Shown here one piece after another: positions 1 to 10,764 of a stretch of DNA of 64,000 nt. This stretch comes from Ceratorhiza oryzae-sativae. Taxonomy: Eukaryota > Basidiomycota > Agaricomycetes > Cantharellales > Ceratobasidiaceae. Location of the stretch: contig JARWMV010000061.1 of NCBI GenBank assembly GCA_030998015.1, positions 1-64,000 of the forward strand. The letters are read 5' to 3'. How positions within the stretch are numbered: the stretch's first letter is position 1; each line of letters opens with the position of its first letter. The position numbers and the translations under genes were made by a program. Below the pieces are notes generated by a model. It saw only the letters and a program-made list of their open reading frames with translations. It was not told where the DNA came from and made no database searches.

Positions 1-358
1 CAGAATTCCTCCCACATGCCCGTTGGCCGAGGACTTGTCGGCTTCTATGGCAAGCGGTCTGATTTTGTTCCGTCTCGCCGAGGCCATCAAGGAGACAGAC
101 TCGGGCGTGCCCGACTCGGCGTTCCCTCGGGGACCAGGTGACGATCGTCTCGACGGCCTGTTCAAGCTTTTCGACTTTTTGCTCGACAACGACGTTCGCA
201 TGGGTGCCGTCAGCATCAATGACGTCCGAAACGGAAACGGCGAGAAGATTGCTCAGCTTGTGAGGAGCCTTAAGATCTGGGATGAGAAACGTCGAGTTGG
301 GGTGAGGCAGAAGCAGACGGTGGCTAGTGGGCCATGGATGGGTATCACCTCGTATTAA
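1..358 (+). CDS. C-terminal part of a calponin-homology-like protein (5' end outside window)
   Basis: Open from the left edge to a TAA at 356-358, with no convincing ATG, so this is the 3' end of a longer gene. The residues run from a helix ending in SGLILFRLAEAI to GLFKLFDFLLDNDVRMGAV, then INDVRNGNGEKIAQLVRSL. This is the pattern of the second half of a calponin homology domain: a 'G-ILF-L' helix, then '-K--FL---V----' and 'D---G---K-A-LV-SL'. CH domains bind actin or occur in signalling scaffolds. About 25 residues follow the domain. The AT-rich text after the stop looks like 3' UTR. Family assignment is by eye only; the parent protein cannot be named. Confidence 0.5.
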   Translation, partial: RIPPTCPLAEDLSASMASGLILFRLAEAIKETDSGVPDSAFPRGPGDDRLDGLFKLFDFLLDNDVRMGAVSINDVRNGNGEKIAQLVRSLKIWDEKRRVGVRQKQTVASGPWMGITSY

Positions 359-954
359 GTTCTTGGATCCTGCTTTTCTTGGTATAAAATGTCTTTCCCC
401 TAGTTTGTCAGACCCGTGTCTTTCCTTGTCTTTCCCCGATCATCTCTTTTTTGCACACATCCCACTATCCTTAACGTTCCTCGCCTCCGCTCCATCAATT
501 TGCTGGTCAAATATCGTTTGACTATTCTGCTGACACGTTTAATGGGCTTGGTTGTTGCGTATATCTATCAATTTTGTTTCGTTTTGTTCTTTGTTCATGC
601 TGTATCAAATTTCTCCAAAGTGTTCGAAAGCTTGGTTATGGTGCCATTCTGGGTCCGAGGTTTTTTTCCTTTTTAGCTTTTCAGATTCGACCATGGTTGT
701 GATAGACCCAGCCGTAAAGAGTTGGAGAGGAAACGTGACTCACCTGTTTACTGCTATTTGGGGGCAGACTAGGGAGAGGTGTGCCTGGAGCTCCCGCTGT
801 GCATCACATCTTGATTCCGACCTCGCCCAAAATCCACAGATTTTGAACACACTGGGAAGAAACTGTGTGATAGGAGCTAGCTATGGAAAGGCACCCCGCA
901 GGCATGTCATAATATACCGAATGAATCGTAAAAAATCAATCAACTATTATTAGC
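359..954. other. Intergenic, no gene seen
   Basis: T-rich text after the first gene, probably its 3' UTR and terminator region. Short open frames here have no recognisable motif. A possible upstream exon of the kinase relic cannot be delimited. Confidence 0.4.
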
Positions 955-2245
955 GTATCATGATATCGAGAGGTTCACGGTTGGCACAGAAGAAAGTGAT
1001 TCGGACGAGTTCCCAGCATCGCCGACAGGTTCAGTAGTCAACCCCGAACCTATCTGTATCGCGGGTGCTCCAGTGGAGGTTATATCCAGCAGTATGGTGC
1101 GTGAAAAGTGTACCCATGTAGCATTCTCTCACTATTGGTGTATTGTTACAATTGGTCTGCCGCCGAGATCATCACGGTGCTATTCAGTCATAAATGCCCC
1201 AATATAAGCGTTCAGCTTGATTTACAAGAGCGCGATACCTTTCCATTTTCAGGTGGTGGTTTTGGAGATATATATCGGGGGGCGATGGTCACCGGAGATC
1301 GAGTGGCAATCAAATGTGCTAGGCTATATATCTAGCAGAACGAGATAAATGGGCACAAGGTCTTGAAGGTTCGTTTCACAAATGGGGGCTTTACGCGAGT
1401 TTGTCTAAATATTCACTTCCTTCCTTTTTGGGAAAAGTACGCTGCTCGCGAGCTATACGCGTGGTCGCGCCTGGACCATGAAGACGTGATGAAGCTATTA
1501 GGGCTGGCACAGTTTCGAGGCCAAATCGCGATGATATCTCCCTGGATGGAAAAAGGAACGTTACCCCAGTATATTGAGCATAATCCTACCGTTCTCTGGT
1601 AAGCCCAGATGATTTTCATCGTATTATGCGCAGTAATCATTCTCACCCGAGTGCAATGGAATCGCCGAAGGGGTGGCATACTTGCACGAGAACGATACAG
1701 TAGTTTTTCCTTAGCGACTAGCTACGTTGAATGAACTTGGTGACATTTTTAGATACACGGCGACATTAAAGGGGTGAGGGATCTGTTTCGTCCGCAAGCT
1801 CCAGAATTGCGCATACCTCATAGGCGAACGTGCTCATATCTACTGAAGGCATAACAAAGATGTCATACGTACCAGGGAAGCGGGTGTATATGCGCTAGGG
1901 ATGGTATTTACGCTGATTCGCTTCATTAATGCTGAGGATTAACTTGAAGGCGGACAACAGACTCTACTGGTGCGTCAGTTTAGTGATTTGGATGTCGTTT
2001 TTCTCACATGTTTCATGCAGGAGGTTGTCACCGGTGAAATACTATTTGGCAACAAACACGATGCGGGGATATACAGCACTGTCGTCATCAAGAAACTGGG
2101 ACCAATGCGACCAAGCGTATTTCCCTCGTTTGAGCTATCTGAAGTAGATGACTTGTGGGATCTAGTGACATGTTGTTGGGCAAACGATCCTTTTGAGAGG
2201 CTCGGTTCAGGAGTTGTTCGGAACAGGGTGAGTTTAAACTATTTC
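955..2245 (+). pseudogene. Decayed TKL-type protein kinase gene lacking its activation segment
   Basis: Kinase pieces appear in order, separated by intron-like gaps: an acidic N-terminal exon (about 960-1095, donor GTGCGT), glycine loop GGGFGDIYRG with VAIK lysine (about 1250-1315), RELYAWSRLDHEDVMKLLG (1438-1600), GVAYLHENDT (about 1655-1700), catalytic loop HGDIKG (about 1755-1775), APEL (about 1800), VYALGM (about 1885) and the C-lobe EVVTGEILF...CCWANDPFER (2020-2230). HGD in place of HRD is common in expanded basidiomycete TKL kinases. Defects: an in-frame TAG directly after KCARLYI (about 1333), no DFG or activation-loop exon between HGDIKG and APEL, stops between APEL and VYALGM, and no AG at the expected acceptor near 1155. 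Its best relative in the window is the kinase at 24498-28231. Confidence 0.75.
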
Positions 2246-2808
2246 GAAGCATGCAGTCTTTATTTAGCTAGCGCATGGGCATCTCAAGGGTATTGCCGGA
2301 TGGACTGAGTTGTATGTTGACCATCCGTTTGGTCATGTATGCGATAAAATCAATATTTGCATCCTCGGATATTGTATACTTCTATAGTACTACACTGCTA
2401 ATACTGCCAATTCAACGAGGACGCTTCCGAGTTCGATAACTACTCGATTGGAGTTTATTGCTAAGAGGGGCGTTCTGGGAGTAGGTCTTGGTGGCTAGAA
2501 TTATTATCTTATACCATGCAAGGGAAAGCGCTATCGGTGGGGAGATATTGCTGGGCGAAGCTCACGCGGAACGGTGAGCCTGGGATCTGCCTCGGTGCGC
2601 TGCAAGGTGCTAGGGCTTTGGCGCACGGTCACCGTGATAATAATCGACAGTGTATACCGAAAGGCCGAAAGGGGATGGTTGAGAAAAAAATGGCGAAAAT
2701 GCACATAAAGTTGATATGCCATTGTTGGACGGGTACCTCGCCTGTTCGTATTGATTAGTCAGCGATCGAAATTTATCCTGTTGAAGCCACCACCATCCGA
2801 CGGCTCCA
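2246..2808. other. Intergenic; likely promoter side of the TTC27 homologue
   Basis: Decayed tail of the kinase relic followed by the 5' flank of the gene starting at 2809. A short open frame at 2516-2758 has no family signature and I do not call it. Confidence 0.4.
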
Positions 2809-5594
2809 ATGTCTGACTATCGCCCTCTGCTTCGTGACATCGAGTGGTCATTGATCGAGGGAAAATGGCGCAGCACTCTAGATTCACTTGACTTGGATGT
2901 TCTCCCTGTGGTCAAATTGGTTAAACTGGTGGTCGAGGGCGAGTTCAAAGAGGCGCTTTCATCGCAGCTTGCCAAGCAAATCCTGACGCTCGGGCATTCG
3001 AGTCAGATATTTAATCAAAAGGGCACCTTTAACGGTCGACTAGAGTCTTACTTCGGGTTCAAAACCGACGTCGATGGCGTTGATGCTGACCTTGCTCGCC
3101 TTGCAGTCGCTGTCGCCTGCCTGCATTCGTTTATTCAGTTCAACTGGACCGGACCCGATCTAGACCTCGACCCTCTGAATATCCTGAATCTGCCCACACC
3201 TCCAACCCAGCCACTGACAACCGAGATCCTGAACACTCAGTCCGTGAGCGAGCTCGCATACGGCGGTGAACCAGCATACCACCTTTCCCAGCACCCAGTC
3301 TTGCTCAGACTCGCTCAGATTGTTCTCACTCGAGGGTTCGACGAGGATGAGGGACTGGTCTCAGGTCCCTGGTGGAACCTGCGCACGTATTTGGTCCACC
3401 AACGGGTGTTGGACGAGCCCGTACCTGTGCCTGATCATTTCTGGATGAGCCTTGACCCGCTCGAGCAGGCTGTCGAGGGTGAATTAGCAGGTCGATTGGC
3501 GATTGAACAGGGCCTACTTCGTCATGTGTTCTCGCATGATCGGCTCGCGAAGGATCTCTTTGTTAAAGCTGCGCAAAAGACGGGTTTGCGATACGAAGTA
3601 ACGGGCGCTTTGGGAAAGAGGACCAAGTTCCAGACGAGGGACTTGACACAGTTGGTACTCCTTGCCAAGAGCCAGGAAGAGGAGGGCTCGAAGGAACGCG
3701 GTGACCGGGAGAACGTACCGGAAACGATGGCCTTGAATGACGATACCTTGCTGGAGCAAACCGAATACAAAGCTGGCGAACTGGGCCAAGGCGATTTGAA
3801 GGATGTGGACCCATCCAAGCAGCCTGCGCTCCGACCGATCGACCAGTGCATATTTCTCGGGATGTGCTTGAACGTGCGGAACACCTCTCCTGCGCACGGC
3901 TTGACATCAGAACAAATGATGCCGTACGTCACCCGGGTGATCGCCCATCCACGAAACTGGTCGGTGCATACAATGGCACTTCTCCTGCGAGCCCGACTCG
4001 AGTCCACTAGAACCCGAACGGTCGAACGGTCGACGCTGCAACTCCAGGCACTCGTAGATCAGATGCCTACGGCCGACAGTTCGCTGTCAGAGCGGCTTTT
4101 GTTCGTTCATTCGATTCTTCTACCCAGCAAATGGGCTATGGAGAACGAGTTGGCACATCGGTATCTCAGCATTGGCGTCGTTAAGTCTGCTCTGGAGATT
4201 TTCGAACGGCTCGAAATGTGGGAAGAGGTGGTACGGTGTTACCAATCGATCGAGCAGCGAGATCGCGCGCTTGAAATCGTCAGAGATCTGTTGGCAGGTC
4301 GCAAGGCCGAGGCCGAAGTTGTTATCGCTCGCGGTCGAGGTCAAGGTCAAAGGATGGATACGGCACGCGAGTCTAAACTATGGTGCCTATTGGGAGACCT
4401 CGAGCCGGCCAAAGCACGCGAGCACTATAACCACGCATGGGAAGTTTCGGGAGGGACGAGTGCGCGAGCCGCTCGCGCGCTGGGCGGATACCTCTTTGCG
4501 CGCGGAGAATTTGCTTCTTGTATACCCCACTTGCAAAAGGCGACGGCGATGCAGCCTCTGAATTTGCGTTCCTGGTTCCTATTGGGCTGCGCATGCGTGC
4601 GCGAGGAGAATTGGATTGAAGCACGAGATGCATTTGCACGATGCGTTAGCATCGATGAGGAAGATGGGGAGAGTTGGAACAATATTGCGAGCGTCTATAT
4701 GCGCATGGATGAGAAAGGGTTGGCTGGTGGCCCAGATTTGACGGCAGAAGTTCAGAAGGAGGTGTGTGGATGTTTCATTTTGAGGTGTGCCTACGCTAAA
4801 TCTCTATCGTACAATAGGACTCGGCAATAGCTCCGATAACAGCCTCAGATCTCAAGTTCACAAACAAGATGCTCGCCTTTCGTGCTCTCAAACAAGGGCT
4901 CAAATATTCGTACGAAAACTGGCGCATGTGGCAAAACTATGTTATCGTGGCTGTTGATACTGGAGAACTATCAGAAGCATGTCGCGCACTCGGCCGACTG
5001 GTGGAACTTCGCGCGGAGAAGGAAGGTTCTGCAAGCGTGGATATCGAGGTTCTCGAGAAACTGGTCGATGCGGTTACGCGAGCACCCCCAGATGAAGATG
5101 AGCCCAACGCGAATCAGCAACGCGTACGAAGCGCGGATGAGGGCCATGGGCTTTTCCCAGGCGTGTACGATATTTTTTCGCGCGTGATTTTACCTCGCAT
5201 ATCCAACTCTTCGCGCATATATCGAGCTTGGGCTCGCCTTCTTACATGGCGTGCGGGCTCCAAGGCTGCCACACACCTCCGGGTGACTTGGACAGAGGCG
5301 CTGAATGCACATATGGACGCATACCGGTCCGGAGTTGGGTCAGATACACGTGTAGAAAGCGAGCTTGATAGATTCAGGGAAGGCGTTGTCGAAATTGAGG
5401 AGGTCGTGGACGTGTTGAGGAATCTAGGTCCGAGAGCACAGGAAGAAGAGATCGAGGGGAAGAAGGGAGGGACGTGGCCATTCCAAGCGAAGAGCCTGGT
5501 TCGGACATTCATGGGGAGGACAAGGGTTAGTTTTGGGGACGAGCCCGAGTGGGGCAAGCTGAAGGAGTTACTGGATGAACTGAAAAACGATTAG
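2809..5594 (+). CDS. TTC27: TPR protein, TTC27/Emw1 family
   Basis: Two exons, 2809-4761 and 4818-5594. The 56-nt phase-0 intron (GTGTGT...CAATAG) joins ...EVQKE to DSAIAPITA and gives 909 residues, close to yeast Emw1 and somewhat longer than animal TTC27. Family signatures: the N-terminal helical region with LAVAVACLHSFIQFNWTGP (about residues 100-120), the segment NWSVHTMALLLRARLE followed by RTVERSTLQLQALVDQMP (about 385-425), and C-terminal TPR helices (about 515-720), e.g. NLRSWFLLGCACVREENW and GESWNNIASVYMRM. Yeast Emw1 is needed for cell wall integrity and related proteins are linked to RNA and assembly processes; the exact role here is inferred. The ATG sits in a plausible context and no frame damage is visible, so this is a single-copy housekeeping gene between two kinase loci. 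Confidence 0.9.
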
Positions 5595-6600
5595 AGGTAT
5601 CAATCCAACTGAATGGATAAATAGATTATATGGTATACCCATAGCTAAGGAGTGATATGAATTTGTACCAAGGAACCGTTATCATCCTGAGACTCAGTAT
5701 GAATATCGAAATGCAATTATATGCAAAGAATTAGCAAATAACGGCAGCATGTTAGCGCATACAAGACGTCCCGGGTGGTGCTTCACTCCTGGTGTCATCC
5801 AATGCGGAGATCCATTAGTCAGATTTAGCATAGTCACTCGCTCCGCAGCCTCAGCTTGTGTCGTTCAGTATAGTCTCACCGTAAAGCCTGGACTCCACAA
5901 GACTCCAAATACATAATATATATATAAACTACCTACCTTTCGGGATGGACAAATGCCCGACCATCGCAAAAAGGCGCACATTAGGCAGCGTTGATCTAAC
6001 ATGGGTGGTTGAAATGACCTTGGTACCTGAAGATCGTTAACCTGGTTGGTTGGATCAGAAAACGTCTCACATGACTCAAAGAAGGGTAGCGATCGGCGCT
6101 CATTTTGTGGAATAGGTGACCTAACACTTCCCTGCTGCGGCTCTTGCTACGACCCGTAGGAGGGCTCGTACTAAAACCGACAGACGTATTAAGGGGGATG
6201 CGAAGGTATTTCGACCTGCGGAGCAGGCACGAAACCCTTGGCTATATGTATTCAACTCTAGCATACAATCAAAGCATGATACATAAGCGAGACCATACAA
6301 AGTGGGAAATAGCAAAAGAAAGAAACACAATGCAAAGCCTTGAAACTACCTGATACAGAACCAGACCATATGCATGTGACTATTTGTCCAGGGTAAGGCC
6401 ATTATAGTTGTCTCATGACAGCTCTGTCATCTGTGCTACGACCCGCCAGGGAGGCCGTACGGTCACACAAGAGGTGATAGAGGGGGATGCAAAGGTATTT
6501 GGACCTACAGAGTAGGATCAAACCCCTTTGGTATATATTCATGTCCTGTACATCAAAAATACATAGTAATCCAATACATTGGTTTGTAACTAACTAAATA
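5595..6600. other. Intergenic with a diverged repeat pair
   Basis: No gene recognised. The 3' flank of the TTC27 homologue grades into repeat-derived DNA. Two related blocks (about 6145-6250 and 6430-6540) share a TACGACCC start, GGGGGATGC-AAGGTATTT, GACCT-C-GAG-AGG and a TATAT-TATTC end. Confidence 0.4.
6145..6540. repeat. Two diverged direct repeats of about 105 bp
   Basis: Unit 1 is about 6145-6250 and unit 2 about 6430-6540. Both run in the same order through 'ctacgacccg', 'gggggatgc', 'aaggtattt', 'gacct', 'gagtagg or gagcagg', 'aaaccc' and 'atatattc'. Similarity is partial. They could be termini of a degraded element, but no coding sequence lies between them. Confidence 0.45.
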
Positions 6601-6924
6601 GGAGACAAATGAAGAAAGTGGCATATATGCGACACTAAATTAGGCCACAGAGCCCTTGCTTAATGACCACAAGTTAGGGGTAAGGCTGGGCCTTGTGGCT
6701 CACAACAATCTGCTCCTCCCGGTTGATTTAAGCTACTGGCAGCTGCCTGACAAATTTTCTCCCTTGCAAAAATTGACTTGGGTGTTTCAAAACTGGCCCA
6801 TCAGCGATTGTTATCAATGCCAACCCTCAAAGATTTTGGTATGTTTGTCATGTGCATGATGAAACAGCATGAGAACCTCACCTGAGACCCCCTATTCAGC
6901 AGCATTTAGTTTTCCACTGAGACC

Positions 6925-7320
6925 ATGGCTTCTTTGTTACATAGCTGGAACACTGGCAATTTTGTCTTTTTGATTGCAATCTCACCAAACAGTGAGCTTC
7001 TCAGAGTGGGTTGTGGCAACATGGTTATGCTATGGGATGTTCACACTTTGTTAATGGCTCTTAGCCCTCTGGAGGGACACACTGAAGATATTGGAGCCAT
7101 AGCATTCTCACCAAATAGACAGGTAATTGCTTCAGGCTCAGTTGATTCCACCATTCACCTCTGGGATTCAAAAAGCAGCAAGCAATTAATTGTGGTTGTT
7201 GGTGGTCATATTGGTCAGGTTTATTGCTTAGCTTTCTCCTGTGACAGCCATTCAATTGCCTCAGGAGCTTCAGATGAAACTGTTAAATATATGTGTTTGT
7301 ATTGGTTGTGTAGGATGTAA
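6925..7320 (+). pseudogene. WD40-repeat fragment
   Basis: One open frame of 131 codons holds about two and a half WD40 repeats: AIAFSPNRQVIASGSVDSTI followed by HLWD, preceded by MLWD and followed by GQVYCLAFSCDSHSIASGAS. The GH...WD repeat geometry is typical of WD40 propellers in fungal NLR-like (NACHT-WD40) proteins, but no NACHT or other partner domain lies nearby. The surrounding DNA (about 6.6-8.8 kb) is nearly free of CpG and rich in TG/CA. The frame ends in non-WD sequence (KYMCLYWLCRM). I read it as a captured or decayed fragment rather than a working gene. Confidence 0.65.
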
Positions 7321-8560
7321 TTAATAGCAAGGACTACTGTGTAGTTGGTGGCTGTGAGTAACAAGTATATGTAACAAGTATATGTAACAAGTAGCTGTTG
7401 TGAGCCTAATTAAAGGTACAACAGGTGCAAGTTCTGTTCCTGGTTCCACTATTGTGATTGCAGATGGTTTCCTTATATGAGATGTCTACTGGTGTATGTC
7501 TGTTGTATAGTCCTATGAGTTGTACAGTGCAGGAGTATCTCTGAAGTGCTTGCCTCCCTTACATATTGGTCTTGTGGATCTTGCATGCTATGGCCAGGCT
7601 ACCTGGTCTATGTTGGGACTTACTGGGTGTCACAACCTCTGAAAGCAGTTGTTGGACTTGCTTTACAAGTGGCTAATGCCTCTGATGGGTCTGGACTATG
7701 TCTGGATTATTGCTGATGTGTGGCTCATCTGGGCTTGATGCCTTGTGTGTGTCTACCATCTTGTGGCTTGACACCATATGCACTTATGTGCTTGTGGCTG
7801 ATGGACACCCATCACTGAATAAGCAACTGTGGACAGCAGCTAAGTCAGATGCTTGGTGTTGGGGCTTGCAACATGGTCTTGACTCAAGACCCTTCTAGCT
7901 GTTACTTAAGCTAATAAGTCAGCTAGGGACTGTTCTTCACACTGGATGCTTTAGAGGGGAATTGACAAGGTAGAGCAAGCTGGGGTAGACTGGCTTGCTC
8001 TCCTTGCTTTTATACTATTCTAACCAAGGGAGTGACTAAGCATACATGCAGGATGAGTAAGAAAGAATGGCAGTGATCAGTCAGCCAGTTACTAATAATA
8101 GTATGTCCATCAGTCAGCCAGTACTAATAATAGTAGCATGAGTAAGGTGAATGGCAGTGATCAGTAAGCAAGTGACTAATAATAGGACAAGGATCAGTAA
8201 GCAAGTGGAGGTGCTTACTCATGAAGTGGAGGTGGTCAAGCCACAAGACAAAAGTGGAAAACAAAGGAAGAGGAAAATGATGGTTAGCCACAAGACCTTT
8301 GATCATGGCTCATGACACTGGGCCTAGTGATGCGGACTGACAAACTTGCACATGTCAGTTGCTATGGGAGTATGTGTGGAGTAGCTAACTGCATGGGCTA
8401 ATGATGGAGCTGAGCTCAACATAGTCAGAGCAGTGCTCAATGATGTCTCTGGCTTGCTTAGGCAAAGCATATAAGAGAAAGAGGGAAAGAGAGGGAAGGT
8501 GATATTCAACAGCCTAGGAGGCCCTCTTTATATACATTTTGGAGACAACAAATACTGGGT
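7321..8560. other. CpG-depleted repeat-derived DNA
   Basis: No gene seen. The block near 7960-8020 ('ttgacaaggtagagcaagct...cttgctt') resembles 38116-38165, and short repeats of 'gatcagtaagcaagtg' type at 8080-8210 resemble 53840-53870. This is decayed LTR or other mobile sequence. Confidence 0.5.
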
Positions 8561-8568
8561 CTACATGC

Positions 8569-8696
8569 TGCTGCACAGTGACTATGGACTGCTGCACAGT
8601 TGCTGCAGACTGCTGCACAGTTACTGTGGACTGTGTGCACAGTGACTATGGACTGCTGCACAGTTGCTGTGGGCTGCACATTGCAGTAACTGCAGG
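8569..8696. repeat. 21-bp minisatellite, about six degenerate units
   Basis: Tandem units built on CTGCTGCACAGTTGCTGYRGA repeat from about 8569 to 8696, varying mainly at one or two positions. No CpG is present. Both strands stay open over part of the array, which is a repeat effect and not coding. Confidence 0.7.
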
Positions 8697-8839
8697 CTAC
8701 ACTTGGACTGTGTATGCTGCAGACTTCGTGGACTCCACAGCTGCGTTCTGCGGCTTGCTGCAGTGGGAACGAGTACAAGCAAGACTGTAATCCAACTGTT
8801 TTGAGTGGGTATATGCATAGTCAGAAAATAGGGAAAATG

Positions 8840-9345
8840 TTATGACCCGTCAAACGGACATAACAAAACAACCAAATATTTCTACAGATTTATGGCATTT
8901 TTCCTAAGCGGAACAAGCCATAAAACAAGGTCATGTGACCTCGGCGCTTAGCCGGCGCTTACGGTGGTTACCCTGAACTCGCTCCAGCATTTCTCTCCCT
9001 TGTTACTTGGAGCGAGGAGCGAGTTGTCACGTGATCCTGGCGCTTACAGAAGGGTCATGTGACCTCAGCGCTTACGGTTGTTACCCTGAACTCGCTCCAG
9101 CATTTCTCTCCATTGTTACTTGGAGCGAGGAGCGAGTTGTCACGTGATCTCGGCGCTTACGGCAGGATCACGTGACCTCAGCGCCTACCCCTCGGACCTC
9201 GTGCAGCTCTATAAGATTCGGAGCCGCACAAACTTAAGACAAACAATTACCTAACCCATAGTACTGTACAGAACCTACACCTACTGCAGAGTGTGCTTAG
9301 ATAATACGTCCGCAGCCACCGCAGCCACAGGTATATATAAGGAGG
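8840..9345 (+). repeat. LTR-like block with tandem CACGTG/CATGTG-flanked units
   Basis: Units begin at 8929, 9053 and 9165 with GGTCATGTGACC or GGATCACGTGACC, then AGCGCTTACGG, CCCTGAACTCGCTCCAGC and TTGGAGCGAGGAGCGAGTTG. The third unit is partial. A TATATAAGGAGG motif follows at about 9334. The reverse complement of 38330-38740 is the same sequence with its CpGs converted to TpG/CpA, so this is a dispersed family, probably an LTR U3 region. This copy still has its CpGs. Confidence 0.6.
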
Positions 9346-9363
9346 ATAAAGCAAGACTGGACA

Positions 9364-10668
9364 TGTTACGGGTCAGGGTACACTTGAATATCTAGAGCTT
9401 AAGCAAATGTAGATATGTTAGTATACACTAATCGTACTCAATACTTCTTAGACTAGAGTAAGAAGGCTCAAAATAGTTGCAATGCGATCAAGTAACACTC
9501 AAGGTAGTCTTAATCTTTCACAGTGTAAACTGACTAATTTATAGGTATAAAGAGCAAGACTACTATGGTCAGGTTCCCTTAGATATCTTAAATGTAGTTC
9601 AGCCCTAGTCGCTTGGACTAACTGATACTAATCTTAATACTAGGCTTAAGCGATAGCTTATAGGATAGATGGTGGGCTGCCTAATGCGTGTACTTCCTCA
9701 GCTACAGGTACTTAGATTTCCTCTAATAGCTGGTACTTAATGTCACGCTCAATCAGGCAATATTGTATCCTTATATATCTCTGTATATAAGATACAATGT
9801 CTCAGACAGTATATAACTAATATGGTACTTTATTCCTCAGTACTAGTTATATAAGAAATCACACACAGACAAGAGAAATAGAAAGAGAAAAGAAACCAAT
9901 AACCGGTCTGGGTTGAGTAGAGGGAGGTGGTCTGGAAGGGCCTCAGAGGAGGTCCTTTTATACCCTGAGGAGGGCATTCCAGAGCCAAATAGATACATGC
10001 ATGCCAGTGCGATCATCAAAAGAGGGTACTGCTATACTTGGGGTACACCCTAGCCCAGTATAGGATAAAAGAGTAAAGACAGGGTGTGGATCGAAGGCAT
10101 TGATGCATCTGAGACCTGCTATTGGCTTGTAGATCATATTATCATAGTATATACATGTAATGAATGGAGGCTACATCTCAGTGAGTCATAAAGTGAGTCA
10201 GAGAAGCTTCTGGATCAATTTGGGAAGCTCTCCTGACTCACTGGAGTCATTAGATCTTGATTGATGGTCCAGTAAGATTCTAATGATCTTCGGGCCATTC
10301 CGGCGCGAGGATCCGGTGGATCGCGACGATCTTCGGGCAGCAGATACCGCCGAAGATTGGCTATCGATAGAGCACAAGATCGCTTTGATAGCGTAAGCGG
10401 TTGCCGAGATATGAGCGGTGCGATGTTGTAATCAATATCTCCTGATAAGAGGAAATATCGCAACCTCTGTATCTCTCTGAGATCTTATCGTAAAAACTTA
10501 ATAAAATATGCGTTGGAGAGCGGGGAATTTTGTACTATTTAATGAAACAGAAAATAGTACAATTCAGAGCGCATACAAAATTGAGTATTTCACAATTTAA
10601 TTACAGAGGCATCGCTTGAGGTTGGCAGAGCAGACTAAAATAATAGAAAATGTTAGTGATCCATAACA
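9364..10668 (-). repeat. Solo LTR, copy 1 of the 1.3 kb TGTTATGG family
   Basis: About 1305 bp bounded by TGTTACGG and CCATAACA, nearly identical to 57134-58439. In the opposite orientation it carries a TATAAAAGG box (visible at about 41535 in copy 3), so the element lies on the minus strand. No 5-bp TSD is visible: GGACA precedes and TGGGG follows, the latter probably being the start of the LINE. An 82-codon frame inside (10215-10463) recurs in copy 2 but has no family motif. Confidence 0.85.
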
Positions 10669-10764
10669 TGGGGAGCGGAGCCGGAAGGCAAAGCTTGTTG
10701 GGATGCCGCGGAGACTGGGAACCAAGGGAGGCCACAGGGCGGCGGAGGAAGCTATGCAGCAGCG

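Noticed and set aside
2516..2758. 80-codon ORF between kinase relic and TTC27 homologue
   Set aside because: No motif, overlaps an equally long minus-strand frame, and sits where the promoter of the next gene is expected.
10215..10463. 82-codon ORF conserved in solo LTR copies 1 and 2
   Set aside because: Lies within a recent, nearly identical LTR, so conservation is expected without selection; no motif and no proper gene context.
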